Positions 1-8,755 of a DNA stretch of 64,000 nt are shown here, piece after piece; within the stretch, counting starts at the first letter, position 1; each line of letters opens with the position of its first letter. The position numbers and the translations under genes are program-made. The stretch spans positions 1,612,001 through 1,676,000 of the forward strand of contig OZ241870.1 of the NCBI GenBank assembly GCA_965202875.1. The letters run 5' to 3'. The notes under the pieces are model-generated. The model did no database searches and was not told the origin of the DNA. It worked only from the letters and a program-made list of their open reading frames with translations. Source of the stretch: HK1 sp965202875 (GTDB lineage: Bacteria > Pseudomonadota > Gammaproteobacteria > HK1).

Positions 1-160
1 GCAACGCGGCGAGGTCGGCCTTGACCGCGGCGAGGTCGCCCTTGGTGGCGGCTTGTTCATCGGCGCGGGCGATGGTCGAAACGATGGCTTCGGCGTGCTT
101 GCGCTCGATGCCCGCGGTTTCGAGGGTGCGGATGGCGGCGTGCGTATCGAGTGAGTACAT
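1..160 (-). CDS. DUF1640-like coiled-coil protein, 3' end outside the window
   Basis: The minus strand reads from an ATG at 160 off the left edge without a stop, starting MYSLDTHAAIRTLETAGIE. The first 30 residues resemble the N-terminus of DUF1640 proteins (T.E.AGI..KHAEAIV), followed by the start of a heptad-like KADLAAL coiled coil. Such proteins often have a C-terminal membrane helix, but that part is outside the window. The function of the family is not established. The gene is divergent from nothing obvious, and only about 53 codons can be seen. Confidence 0.6.
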   Translation of the reverse strand, partial: MYSLDTHAAIRTLETAGIERKHAEAIVSTIARADEQAATKGDLAAVKADLAAL

Positions 161-617
161 GGCGCTGCCCCTGCAAGCGGTTGTCGTATCGTTTCATCCC
201 GAACCTTGTTTACCACACGCGCTTTCTCATGTGGGTTCCTGATGGGGCGATCCGGGGTCCTGGTCGGCGCATCACAACCTCGTATTGGCCGAATCGCAGG
301 GCGGCTCGGCAAGCATCCGGGCGAGGCGCCGGCGCCCGAGGATCGACACCTCCAGCGCGCTGTCTTCTCCATTCCGGCCCGTCTCCGGGATGCCGCGGCG
401 GCTGCCCATGCGGGCGGGACACCCGCGTCCGTCAGGACGCGCCCGCTCCCAAGGGTCCGGCGTCACGGGCGCCAGCAGCCGGGCAGGCGCTCCGGCACCG
501 GGCGTGGACGCGCGCGCGGGGAGCGCGCGGCCGGAACCCGCCGCCCCGCGGCACTCCCGCGCCGCCCGGCCCAACGGCGGGAGGACGGCGCCCCGCCCGG
601 CTGCCGCCGCCATCGCG
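161..617. other. Intergenic stretch with no recognised gene
   Basis: Overlapping open frames exist on both strands, but all are arginine, proline and alanine rich, as expected of GC-rich non-coding DNA. None has a recognisable motif or a good ribosome site. I see no RNA gene here. Confidence 0.5.
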
Positions 618-914
618 TCAGACCGTCGCCGGGTCGCGACGCCCGAGGTCGGACCTGGCGATGAAGTGGACATGGGGGAAGCCGGGGGAATCCTCCATCT
701 CCCGCCACACCTTGGTGACGACCTCCGAGCGTACGCCTACGATGCCGGCCCCGTTCAATTGCTCGACCTTTCCGTCATAGATGACGTTGACGTCCACCAC
801 GGGGTCGTCGTCGTGATCGAAACCGTGCCTGACGTTGACCCTGAGGAGCTTCACATCGCCGAAGCGCGACTTGAAGGCCGCCTCCACGATCTCGCGTATC
901 TGCTGTTCGTTCAC
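618..914 (-). CDS. Small protein paired with a HEPN gene
   Basis: A 98-residue acidic protein starting NEQQIREIVEAAF. The likely start is the GTG at 914, which overlaps the TGA of the upstream HEPN gene (GTGA) and has GGAGG about 7 bases before it, so the two genes are probably translationally coupled. The centre (HDDDPVVDVNVIYDG) looks like a compact beta-rich domain. No nucleotidyltransferase GS..D.D motif is visible, so it is not a standard MNT antitoxin. HEPN proteins are commonly encoded with a small partner in toxin-antitoxin or related modules, and I infer that kind of partnership here. The biochemical role is unknown. Confidence 0.65.
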   Translation of the reverse strand: MNEQQIREIVEAAFKSRFGDVKLLRVNVRHGFDHDDDPVVDVNVIYDGKVEQLNGAGIVGVRSEVVTKVWREMEDSPGFPHVHFIARSDLGRRDPATV

Positions 915-1372
915 GTCGAACCTCCTTGCGATGGCCGCCGCCTGAACAGCACATGAGCGGCGAGGTCCCGGCGGCGCTGGGCGCCGGCTGGTTCGAATTG
1001 GGTAATGGCGTACTCGGCCGAGGCGACGTCCCCGAGGACGTCGGACTTGAGGTAGACGCCGCCGTCAAGCGCGTAATCCGCCCCCTGCCGTGCCTTCTGC
1101 AAGGCGACGAACGTGTCGGCAAAGCCCTGTATTTCGGGTGGAAACCGCTGCATCGCCTGTCTGTTCCGGCAGGCGCTCTTTGCGCTTCCGTGCTCCAGGG
1201 CGCGGTATGCCCGATGCCATGCCTCACCGCGGCTTCCGCCGATGAACAGGTCGGCCGCCGTGCCGGCCAGGCAGTGGAACAGGGCGTAGTACGCGGTGCT
1301 GACGGCGCGGCGCAGGCTCGCCTGCGAGGGCCGCCGCGGACCGCCCTCCGCCAGGCTGCGGGCCGTGGCCAT
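911..1372 (-). CDS. HEPN-domain-like protein
   Basis: About 153 residues when started at the ATG at 1372; a TTG at 1390 in the same frame is an alternative. The segment RRAVSTAYYALFHCLAGTAADLF is typical of the first helices of HEPN proteins, which include RNases and toxin or defence components. The canonical R-x4-6-H RNase motif is not obvious from the C-terminal half, so RNase activity is uncertain. It overlaps the downstream 98-residue gene by four bases. The call rests on the helix pattern only; a non-toxic HEPN-like helical protein is possible. Confidence 0.6.
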   Translation of the reverse strand: MATARSLAEGGPRRPSQASLRRAVSTAYYALFHCLAGTAADLFIGGSRGEAWHRAYRALEHGSAKSACRNRQAMQRFPPEIQGFADTFVALQKARQGADYALDGGVYLKSDVLGDVASAEYAITQFEPAGAQRRRDLAAHVLFRRRPSQGGST

Positions 1373-1425
1373 CGAGTCGCGTGGGGTCAAGGTGCAAGCC
1401 GTCCCGGTCCGAGGATGGCGCGATT

Positions 1426-1689
1426 CTACACGCCAGCCACCGGGGGCCGCCCCTCACCGCCCTTCCCCCACCCGAACCGGCCGCGCGGGCGAACGCGGAG
1501 CGCCCCGCCACGACTGCGCGGGCTCCCGGCCTTGCGCGCCGGATGCCCTGCCTCGAAACGGAGCCTGATCCGCAGATTCAGCCTTTCCGGCGCAAGAATT
1601 TCTTCCACGTAGCGTTCGACGTAGACGTTCGGGCATCGAAGAACGGCCTGTTCGACGCTTCGGAGATAATCGGCCAGGGCCTCATGCAA
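1426..1689 (-). CDS. DUF6516-like small protein with an aberrant C-terminus
   Basis: The first 55 residues (YLRSVEQAVLRCPNVYVERY followed by EEILAPERLNLRIRLRFEAG) resemble the N-terminal half of DUF6516 proteins, which are proposed toxins of toxin-antitoxin pairs. After RLRFEAGH the frame becomes proline, arginine and glycine rich with no family resemblance. The gene therefore looks truncated or frameshifted at its 3' end. There is no ATG; a TTG at 1689 overlapping the end of the preceding gene is the best start. It follows the 76-residue gene with an 8-base overlap, fitting a two-gene cassette. Probably a decayed copy. Confidence 0.45.
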   Translation of the reverse strand: MHEALADYLRSVEQAVLRCPNVYVERYVEEILAPERLNLRIRLRFEAGHPARKAGSPRSRGGALRVRPRGRFGWGKGGEGRPPVAGV

Positions 1690-1912
1690 CGTCGGGCAGG
1701 CTCTTCGCCAGCTTCCGACGGAGCTCCGGATAGTGGCGGTAGTCGTTCGCCCACTCGACGAACATCGCATCATCGGACAGCCGCCCCCGGCCGTACCGGT
1801 CGAAGAACTCTTCGGAATCCATCTTCTGCCGGCTCTCGTGGATGCTCGACCGTTTGGCCACCGCAACCGGTGCGTCGAGGGACGAGGTGTATCGGATGGT
1901 CTGCTTTCGCAT
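1682..1912 (-). CDS. Small protein of a two-gene cassette, possible antitoxin
   Basis: A 76-residue protein starting MRKQTIRYTSSLDAPVAVAK at an ATG (1912) with an AGGAG site seven bases upstream. It is charged and helical in its C-terminal half (EEFFDRYGRGRLSDDAMFVEWANDY). It overlaps the downstream DUF6516-like gene, so the pair looks like a small toxin-antitoxin-type operon. I do not recognise the family with certainty. The antitoxin role is inferred from gene order only. Confidence 0.55.
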   Translation of the reverse strand: MRKQTIRYTSSLDAPVAVAKRSSIHESRQKMDSEEFFDRYGRGRLSDDAMFVEWANDYRHYPELRRKLAKSLPDVA

Positions 1913-2253
1913 GAAAATCTCCTCGCTTATGGTAAAAGGCGGCGGCGCAACAGGGAGAGGTGGCCGCTCTTCACCGCGCTGATTCGGGGTCACGCGGCGC
2001 GCACCGCCTCGCGCAGCAGGCGGAGGGCGGCTTTCGCGTGCGGGGCGGTCGGTCGAGTCCAACGAATAATCATGAGAGCCTTGAAGCGGATGCATATTCG
2101 AGCTGAAGGGATCCTTCTCCGCGCTGAGGAGCATATCGAGGCTTCGCGCGAAGCGCCCTCCCCCGCCGGACGTGCCGGTATCGGGCAAACAGGCCCGGGG
2201 CTCCCCACCGGAGGCGGTCGGTCGATCCCCGATCGCGCGTGGAGGACGTGACG
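1913..2253. other. Intergenic stretch upstream of two divergent genes
   Basis: It separates the minus-strand small cassette from the plus-strand esterase. The minus frame contains LSAEKDPFSSNMHPLQGS, which could be a gene scrap, but no complete gene, hairpin or promoter could be supported. Confidence 0.4.
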
Positions 2254-3201
2254 ATGGCGGTGGCGTTCGACGTCCACCCCGACATGGACGAACTGATCGC
2301 GGCCAAGCGGGCGGTCGTCCGGACGCGCGATCCCGAGGAGATGCGCGCGGCGTGGAACGACTACGGAGCGCGGCTGGGGCGGGATCGCCCCGCCGGGATG
2401 GTGGTGCGGGACACCGCGATCCCGCGTCCGGCACCGCGGGATGGAGAGATCCCGATACGGATCTACCGCCCGGAGGGCGTGGAGGCGCCCAGCCCCTGCG
2501 TCGTCTATCTGCACGGCGGCGTGTTCATCAAGGGAAGCCTGGACAGCGGCGACAGCATCGCCTGGGGCGTCGCCGCGGAGGTCGGGGCGACGGTGGTCAG
2601 CGTCGACTACCGGCTCGCTCCGCGGCACCCGTTTCCGGAAGGCGTGAAGGACTGCTACGCGATCGTCCGCCACCTCGCCGACCATGGAGAGGCGCTCGGC
2701 ATGCAGGGCGACCGGCTCGCGCTGTGGGGGGACAGCGCGGGCGGCAACCTGGCGGCCGCGACCTGCCTCATGGCACGCGACCGCGGCGGGCCGCGCATCG
2801 TGGCGCAGGCGCTCAACTACCCCTGCCTCACCGACGTTCTGACATCCGACTCCTACCGGCGCTACGCGGAGTCGCCGGGATTGCGCACCGCCGGCATGGA
2901 CGTCGGCTGGAGCCATTACCTCGGCGACCGCCGGCCGACGGACGATCCATACGCAGTGCCGCTGAAAGCCGGGGACCTCTCCAACCTGCCGCCCGCTCAC
3001 GTCCACTACGCCGAGATCGACCCCCTCGCCGACGACGCCGTTCAATACGCGGGGCGCCTCGCCGCCGCGGGCAACGTGGTCGTGCAGCGTTGCGCGCGGC
3101 GCATGATTCACGGCTTCCTGCGCGCCCGATTCTCGGGCGCCGAGGCCGCGGCCGAGTTCGCACGCCCCTGCGCATTCCTGCGAAGCCGGCTCCGGCCCTG
3201 A
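2254..3201 (+). CDS. Alpha/beta hydrolase of the HSL (hormone-sensitive lipase) type
   Basis: A 315-residue esterase or lipase-type enzyme. The visible HSL-family motifs are HGGVFIKGS (oxyanion hole region), VDYRLAPRHPFP, and the nucleophile elbow GDSAGGNLA. A later acid (EIDPLADDA) and a histidine (MIHGFLRA) complete a plausible Ser-Asp-His triad. The ATG at 2254 is preferred because GGAGG lies nine bases upstream; a GTG at 2239 is in frame but overlaps that site. It probably hydrolyses small carboxyl esters in the cytoplasm; the substrate is unknown. It stands alone and converges on purA. Confidence 0.85.
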   Translation: MAVAFDVHPDMDELIAAKRAVVRTRDPEEMRAAWNDYGARLGRDRPAGMVVRDTAIPRPAPRDGEIPIRIYRPEGVEAPSPCVVYLHGGVFIKGSLDSGDSIAWGVAAEVGATVVSVDYRLAPRHPFPEGVKDCYAIVRHLADHGEALGMQGDRLALWGDSAGGNLAAATCLMARDRGGPRIVAQALNYPCLTDVLTSDSYRRYAESPGLRTAGMDVGWSHYLGDRRPTDDPYAVPLKAGDLSNLPPAHVHYAEIDPLADDAVQYAGRLAAAGNVVVQRCARRMIHGFLRARFSGAEAAAEFARPCAFLRSRLRP

Positions 3202-3335
3202 CGTTCCACCCGTCTCCCGCGGGATCGATGCCGGAATCGGAGTCGCGGCACCGGGACTGCGCGAGATGACCCGCCCCGCGAGCCGGCCCAAGGCAGACGC
3301 AATCGGGGAAGCCGTGACGCCCCACGCCGCTTCCC

Positions 3336-4637
3336 TCAACCCGATACGCCGAAGGGATGGCGCTCCACGATGGTCGCGTCGCGCTCCGCTCCGGTCGAGA
3401 TGAGGTCGATCGGGACTCCGGCGAGGGATTCGATACGCTCCAGATAGACGCGCGCCCGCGGCGGCAGATCGGCGCGCGCGCGGAGACCTGCCGTCGATGT
3501 CTCCCAACCCGGCAGGTCCTCGTACACCGGCTCGCAACGCACGAGTTCTTCGACCGAGGACGGCGGGGCGTCCGGCCACTCCCGCTCGAGCCGGTAGCCG
3601 GTGCACAAGCGCACCACCGGGAGTCCGTCCAGTACGTCGAGCTTCGTGATGCACAGCCCCGATAAGCTGTTGATCCGGACCGCGCGGCGCAGGCTCACGA
3701 CGTCGAGCCAACCGCAACGGCGGGGGCGTCCCGTCGTCGCGCCGAACTCGTTGCCCCGAGAGGCGAGAAGGCGCCCCGTCTCGTCGTGCAGCTCGGTCGG
3801 GAAGGGTCCGGCACCCACCCGGGTCGTGTACGCCTTGGCGACTCCGAGAACGTAGCCGATGTCTCGCGGGCCAAGTCCGCTCCCGGTGGCCGCCCCGCCC
3901 GCGGTGGTGTTCGACGACGTGACGAAGGGGAAGGTGCCTTGATCGACGTCCAGGCAGGTACCCTGCGCGCCCTCCAGCAATACGCCTTCTCCGGCGTCGA
4001 GGGCGGCGTGGAGGATCGTGGGCACATCGGTGATCAGCGGTCTCATCCGTTCGGCCGCCGCCTCCAGATCGTCCCGGACCTCGGCGACGTCGATCGGGTC
4101 CGCGCCGAGCGCGTGCACAAGCATGAAGTTGTGATGCTCGCCGAGGGCCCGGAGCTTCTCGTCGAGCCGCGCGGGATCCAGGAGATCGTCGGCGCGCACC
4201 GCCCGGCGAGCGGCCTTGTCCTCGTACGCGGGGCCGATCCCGCGTCCCGTGGTGCCGATCGCGGCGGTCCCGCGCGCGGCCTCCCGCGCGCGGTCCACCG
4301 CCGCGTGATACGGAAGGATGAGGGGGCAGGCGCCGCTCACCTTCACGCGTCCGGCCACCGGTACGCCACGCTCGGCGAGCATGTCCATCTCTTCGAGGAG
4401 TGCGGCCGGCGACAGCACCACGCCATGCCCGATGAGACACTGCACACCGTCGCGCATCACCCCCGAAGGGACGAGATGCAGCACCGTGCGCCTGCCGCCG
4501 ATGACGAGGGTATGGCCGGCGTTGTGGCCGCCCTGGAACCGGGCCACGACCGAGGCACGCTCGGTGAGCAGGTCCACGACCTTGCCCTTGCCCTCGTCGC
4601 CCCATTGCGCACCGATGACGACTACCGCGCCGATCAT
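3336..4637 (-). CDS. purA: Adenylosuccinate synthetase
   Basis: PurA makes adenylosuccinate from IMP and aspartate using GTP, the first committed step to AMP. The protein is 433 residues, the usual bacterial length. The N-terminal loop GAQWGDEGKGK (residues 9-19) and GGHNAGHT are diagnostic, followed by GTTGRGIGPAYEDK, the EGAQGTCLDVDQGTFPFVT block and the C-terminal STGAERD motif. The start at 4637 has GGAGG seven bases before the ATG; longer in-frame extensions are low-complexity. It lies downstream of hisZ in the conserved gammaproteobacterial hflK-hflC-hisZ-purA order. Confidence 0.97.
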   Translation of the reverse strand: MIGAVVVIGAQWGDEGKGKVVDLLTERASVVARFQGGHNAGHTLVIGGRRTVLHLVPSGVMRDGVQCLIGHGVVLSPAALLEEMDMLAERGVPVAGRVKVSGACPLILPYHAAVDRAREAARGTAAIGTTGRGIGPAYEDKAARRAVRADDLLDPARLDEKLRALGEHHNFMLVHALGADPIDVAEVRDDLEAAAERMRPLITDVPTILHAALDAGEGVLLEGAQGTCLDVDQGTFPFVTSSNTTAGGAATGSGLGPRDIGYVLGVAKAYTTRVGAGPFPTELHDETGRLLASRGNEFGATTGRPRRCGWLDVVSLRRAVRINSLSGLCITKLDVLDGLPVVRLCTGYRLEREWPDAPPSSVEELVRCEPVYEDLPGWETSTAGLRARADLPPRARVYLERIESLAGVPIDLISTGAERDATIVERHPFGVSG

Positions 4638-4850
4638 CGTTCCTCCACCTTCATTCCCGCGGCGAGCCGTGTCCGGAGAAGCCCGCGCACATCCGGCCGG
4701 CGGTGTCTCCTCGCTCCGGCGGCACGGTGTACCCGGAGGCATCTCCGCCGGCGACCGTCCACCGCGCGTCGCGCCGTCCCGGGCGCCGGGCGCTCTCCTC
4801 CGCATCCTGTAACGGACGCTCGATGGTGACGACTCCCGCGCCGGCCATCT

Positions 4851-6122
4851 TCACTCCGGCGCCGGGCCGTGTTCCGGGGAGTCCGGGTCCATCCAGCCGG
4901 TAGCGGTCCTTCGAGCCGAGGGTGGACCGCACCCGGAGGAACCGCCGTCGCCGACGACCACCCACCGCCCGCCGCGCCGTTCCAGGCGTCGAACGCTTTT
5001 CCCCGCCTCGTCCGGCAGGCGCTGGATCACGCGCTCGCCGCGCCTCCTGAGATCGCGGACCGCGGCGCACAGGGCAGGGTCGTCCGACCACGGGGCGTCG
5101 ATGACACCGCCACTCTCCGGCTGTCCGCCACCCTCACCCTGCAGGGTGACGATGGTCTTCAGGTCCGCGCTGAATCCGGTGGCCGGCCGCGCGCGGCCGA
5201 AGACGCTGCCGATCTCGTCGTAGCGCCCTCCCCTGGCCACCTCCCGCCCATGCCCCGGCACGAACGCGGCGAAGACGAAGCCGGTGTGGTAACGGTACCC
5301 CCGGAGTTCGGCCAGATCCACGTGCAGTTCGACATCCGGTCGGCGCACGCGCACCGCGTCCGCCAATCCGGCGAGGTCGATGAGGGCGCGCTCGACCTGC
5401 CCTCCACCGCACGCGAGCTCCCGCACCGCGCGTTCCAGGACCGCGACATCTCCGTCGAGGCCGACGAGCGCGGCGATCGCCCCGGCGTACCGCGCCTCGA
5501 CGCCCCAGCCCGCCAGCAGCCTCCGGACCTCTGCCCCGGCCTTGCGCTGCAGGACCTCGTGGAGCTCGCCCTCACGCTCGCGCGGTAGCGCGGCGCAACG
5601 CGCGAGGGCGCGGAAGATCCCGACGTGGCCCATGTCGAGGTGCACCGGCCCGATGCCGCATCGCTCCAACGCCTCCAGCATCAGGCAGACGATCTCGCAG
5701 TCGCTCTCGCGGCCCGGGTGGCCGTACAGCTCCGCCCCGATCTGGATCGGGCTGCGGGTGCCCGAGACCCCCTCGGGCAGGGTATGCAGAACCGTCCCGA
5801 CGTAGCACAGGCGCGAGGGACCCTCCCGGCGCAGACGGTGGGCGTCGATGCGCGCGACCTGGGGGGTCATGTCCGCCCGGACCCCCATCATCCGGCCCGT
5901 CAACTGGTCGATCAGCTTGAAGGTGTGAAGATCGAGGTCCTCGCCGGTGCCCGTCAGCAGCGACTCCAGGTACTCGATGAAGGGGGGGGTGACGATCTCG
6001 TAGCCCCAGCGGGAGAACAGGTCGAGCAGCGTGCGCCGCGTCCGCTCGAGCCGAGACGACTCCGGAGGCACGAGTTCCCCCATGCCCTCGGGAAGCAGCC
6101 AGCGCTCTCGGCGGGACTCCAT
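4851..6122 (-). CDS. hisZ: ATP phosphoribosyltransferase regulatory subunit
   Basis: HisZ is a catalytically inert HisRS paralogue that activates the short-form HisG in histidine synthesis. The 423-residue protein begins with the typical LLPEGMGELVPPESSRLE, keeps the class II core (GYEIVTPPFIEYLESL, MGVRADMTPQVARIDAHRL), and has the RGGRYDEIG segment near the C-terminus. It is about 30 residues longer than usual; the tail after WVVVGDGG is glycine, proline and arginine rich and may be an extension. It sits between hflC/yjeT and purA, as in many gammaproteobacteria. The RADMTPQVAR motif distinguishes it from true HisS. Confidence 0.93.
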   Translation of the reverse strand: MESRRERWLLPEGMGELVPPESSRLERTRRTLLDLFSRWGYEIVTPPFIEYLESLLTGTGEDLDLHTFKLIDQLTGRMMGVRADMTPQVARIDAHRLRREGPSRLCYVGTVLHTLPEGVSGTRSPIQIGAELYGHPGRESDCEIVCLMLEALERCGIGPVHLDMGHVGIFRALARCAALPREREGELHEVLQRKAGAEVRRLLAGWGVEARYAGAIAALVGLDGDVAVLERAVRELACGGGQVERALIDLAGLADAVRVRRPDVELHVDLAELRGYRYHTGFVFAAFVPGHGREVARGGRYDEIGSVFGRARPATGFSADLKTIVTLQGEGGGQPESGGVIDAPWSDDPALCAAVRDLRRRGERVIQRLPDEAGKSVRRLERRGGRWVVVGDGGSSGCGPPSARRTATGWMDPDSPEHGPAPE

Positions 6123-6191
6123 CGGACGGGACGCGGAAAGGGGGCGGGACGCGGGGAAGAAGAACGGCGGAACGGAAGGCGCGCGCCGGAG

Positions 6192-6377
6192 TCAGCGGAC
6201 GACGTAGAGCAACAGGCATCCGGTCACCGTCACCGTGAGGCCGGCGAAGCGGAGCGTGTTGTCGTTCATCCGCGCCAGCGCAAGCAGCGCACGGCGCATC
6301 GCCTGCGGATTCAGGAAGGGCACGATGCCCTCCAGAACGAACACGAGCGCCACCGCGACGAGCAGGTCGTGCCACAT
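6192..6377 (-). CDS. DUF2065 (YjeT-like) small inner-membrane protein
   Basis: A 61-residue protein with two predicted transmembrane helices, VAVALVFVLEGIVPFL and TVTVTGCLLLYVV. The pattern LVFVLEGIVPFLNP is the family signature. It lies directly downstream of hflC, as YjeT does in Escherichia coli and relatives. Its function is unknown. Confidence 0.9.
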   Translation of the reverse strand: MWHDLLVAVALVFVLEGIVPFLNPQAMRRALLALARMNDNTLRFAGLTVTVTGCLLLYVVR

Positions 6378-6437
6378 CGCGCGTTCGGGATGGTCAGGGC
6401 CCGCCGGGCTGGATGCGTTCGCGGAGCGGGACGCGAA

Positions 6438-7307
6438 TCACGGCTGCGGCCCCGCCGAGCCCTTGAAGTACTCGAAGAATTCGCTCTTCGGTTCGAGCAG
6501 GAGGATATCCGAGGTGCTGCCGAACGTGGTGCGGTAGGCGTCCAGGCTGCGGTAGAACTTGTAGAACTCGCGATCCCGGCCGAATGCCGAAGCGTAGATC
6601 TCGGTCGCCCGCGCGTCGCCCTCGCCACGGGTGATCTGCGCCTCCCGATCCGCTTCCGCGATGATGACCTCGCGGTCCTTGTTCGCGCTGGCCCGAAGCT
6701 CGCGCGCCTGCTCCTCGCCCTCGGAGCGGAAGCGCTTGGCCACCTCCTGGCGCTCGGCCCGCATCCGGTTGTAGACGGACTGGCTCACGTCCTCGGGCAG
6801 GTCCACCCGCTTGATGCGCACGTCCACGATCTCGAGCCCCAGCTCGTCGGCCTGGTCCTTGGCCGCGACCCGCAGCTCGTCCATGATCTCGGTCCGCTCC
6901 CCCGAGACCACCTGCCGGATGGTCCGTTTGCCGAACTCGTCGCGCAGGCGCTTGAGGATCACCTCCCCGAGCCGGTTGTTCGCCTGGAGGATGCTGCCCC
7001 CGGCCGAGGTGTAGAACTGGCGCACGTCCGCGATACGCCACTTCACGAACGAGTCCACGATCACGTTCTTCTTCTCGGAGGTGAGGTAGTTCTGCGGGTC
7101 GCTGTCGAGGGTCTGGATCCGGGAATCGAACTTCAGGATGTTCTGCACCACCGGTACCTTGAAATGCAGGCCCGGATCGAGGTCCGTGCGTTCCACCTTG
7201 CCGAACTGCAAGAGGATCGCCACTTGGCGTTCATCGACGGTGAACACGCTCAGCGCGCCCAGGGCGCCGAGCCCGGCGAGGAGCACCAGCAAGGCTTTCA
7301 CGTTCAT
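6438..7307 (-). CDS. hflC: Protease modulator HflC
   Basis: HflC forms with HflK a large periplasmic, membrane-anchored SPFH/prohibitin cage around FtsH and modulates its proteolysis. The protein is 289 residues. It has one N-terminal signal anchor (ALLVLLAGLGALGALSVF), then the VDERQVAILLQFGKV entry to the SPFH domain, a long coiled coil (ERQEVAKRFRSEGEEQAREL) and the usual SDILLLEPKSEFFEYF tail. Its start overlaps the hflK stop (TGATG), so translation is probably coupled. Confidence 0.96.
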   Translation of the reverse strand: MNVKALLVLLAGLGALGALSVFTVDERQVAILLQFGKVERTDLDPGLHFKVPVVQNILKFDSRIQTLDSDPQNYLTSEKKNVIVDSFVKWRIADVRQFYTSAGGSILQANNRLGEVILKRLRDEFGKRTIRQVVSGERTEIMDELRVAAKDQADELGLEIVDVRIKRVDLPEDVSQSVYNRMRAERQEVAKRFRSEGEEQARELRASANKDREVIIAEADREAQITRGEGDARATEIYASAFGRDREFYKFYRSLDAYRTTFGSTSDILLLEPKSEFFEYFKGSAGPQP

Positions 7308-8524
7308 CAGCGCGTCCTCTCGTTCGAGTTGTCCCGCGAGCGCCGGGAGTCACCGCCGGTCGCCCCTCCCCGCGTCGTCGAATCTCCCGCCGCTCCGAAC
7401 GACTGGCGTTCCGGTTCCGCCATGTCACCGCGCGAGCGGAGGATCTGGTCGAGCGGCAGGTACATGAGATTGTTGCCTTCCGGGATGTCCACGAGCACCT
7501 TGCTCGTGTTCGCGAGCACGGATTCGACCGCTTCGAGATAGAGCCGGTCGCGGGTGACCTCCGGCGCGGCCTCGTACGCCTTGAGCACCTGCTCGAAGCG
7601 GGACGCATCGCCGAGCGCGATGGCTTCGACCCGTTGCCGGTACGCTTCGGCCTGGGCGAGGATCGCGTTGGCCTCCCCCCGCGCCTTGGGGACCACGTCC
7701 GCCTGGTAGGCCCTCGCCTCGTTGATGATCCGCTCCTGGTCCTCACGCGCCTTGATGGCGTCGAGAAAGGCATCCTGGACCTGGGCGGGGGGCTGGGCGT
7801 TCTGCATGTTGACGCTCATCACGTGCAGACCGGTCCGGTAGCGGTCGAGGATCTCCTGGATCAGCCCCTGCACCTCGGCCGCCACCGCCCCACGACCCTC
7901 GGTGAGCACGAAGTCCATCTTCGACCGGCCGACGATCTCGCGCACCGCGCTCTCCGTCGCCTGGCGCAGCGCGATCTCCGGCTCGCTGTTCTGGAAGAGG
8001 AAATCCGCGGGGTCCTTCACCCGGTACTGCACCGCGAACTGGAGATCGACGATGTTCTCGTCCTCGGTCAGCATGAGCGCCTCGCGAGGGACCACGGCGA
8101 CGCTGCTGCCCTGGTTGCGGAATCCGATCTCCGCATTGCGGACCCGGTCCACGTTGACCGTGACCGCCGAATCGATGAAGTACGGCGCCCAGTTGAAACC
8201 CGGGTCCATCGTCCGATGATACGCGCCGAAGCGCAGCACCACGCCCTTCTCCGGCTCCTGGATGATCCACACGCCCCCGAGCCACCACACGGCGAGCAGC
8301 ACGATGATGATGAGCCCGGCCCCCACGGAGCCGCCGCGGCCGAGCCCCCGGCCGAATCTGCGGACGGGCCCTCCGCCTCCTCCACCGGAACGCCGGCCGA
8401 AGACCTTCCCCCACTGCGCCTGCAGCTTGCTGAGCACTTCGTCGAGATCGGGGGGGCCCTGCTGCTTGCCGCGGTTCCCCCACGGGTCCCGATCTCCGTT
8501 CCCGCCCGGTTGATTCCAAGCCAT
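7307..8524 (-). CDS. hflK: FtsH protease activity modulator HflK
   Basis: HflK partners HflC in regulating FtsH. Starting at MAWNQPGGN (8524) gives 405 residues. It has a glycine-rich cytoplasmic N-terminus with DPWG, DLDEVLSKLQAQWGKVFG, a transmembrane helix (AGLIIIVLLAVWWLGGVWII), the SPFH domain (EPEKGVVLRFGAYHRTMDPGFNW), a coiled coil and a polar tail. The upstream in-frame methionine at 8587 would add 21 low-complexity residues and is less likely. It is followed without a gap by hflC. Confidence 0.95.
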   Translation of the reverse strand: MAWNQPGGNGDRDPWGNRGKQQGPPDLDEVLSKLQAQWGKVFGRRSGGGGGGPVRRFGRGLGRGGSVGAGLIIIVLLAVWWLGGVWIIQEPEKGVVLRFGAYHRTMDPGFNWAPYFIDSAVTVNVDRVRNAEIGFRNQGSSVAVVPREALMLTEDENIVDLQFAVQYRVKDPADFLFQNSEPEIALRQATESAVREIVGRSKMDFVLTEGRGAVAAEVQGLIQEILDRYRTGLHVMSVNMQNAQPPAQVQDAFLDAIKAREDQERIINEARAYQADVVPKARGEANAILAQAEAYRQRVEAIALGDASRFEQVLKAYEAAPEVTRDRLYLEAVESVLANTSKVLVDIPEGNNLMYLPLDQILRSRGDMAEPERQSFGAAGDSTTRGGATGGDSRRSRDNSNERTR

Positions 8525-8755
8525 CTGATCACTCCATGGACGCGCCTTTCGGGGGCGCCTTTCGGTCAGGGCGCGTACTCGCAGCACGGAGGCCGCCGCG
8601 TGAAGCGTTGTGCCGGGATCTTAGCCTGCATCGCTCACCAGTTCACGGGCCGGACGCATCCGGGGGCTTCGCCCCGCCCGCCGGCGGGAAAACACCCGTA
8701 CCGGCGTGCCCCGCGAGAATGGATCACCGCCTCGCATAGCGGCGGGAAGCGCGGC

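Noticed and set aside
1990..4605. An 871-codon minus-strand frame
   Set aside because: It is out of frame with purA and antisense to the esterase; the composition is typical of a shadow.
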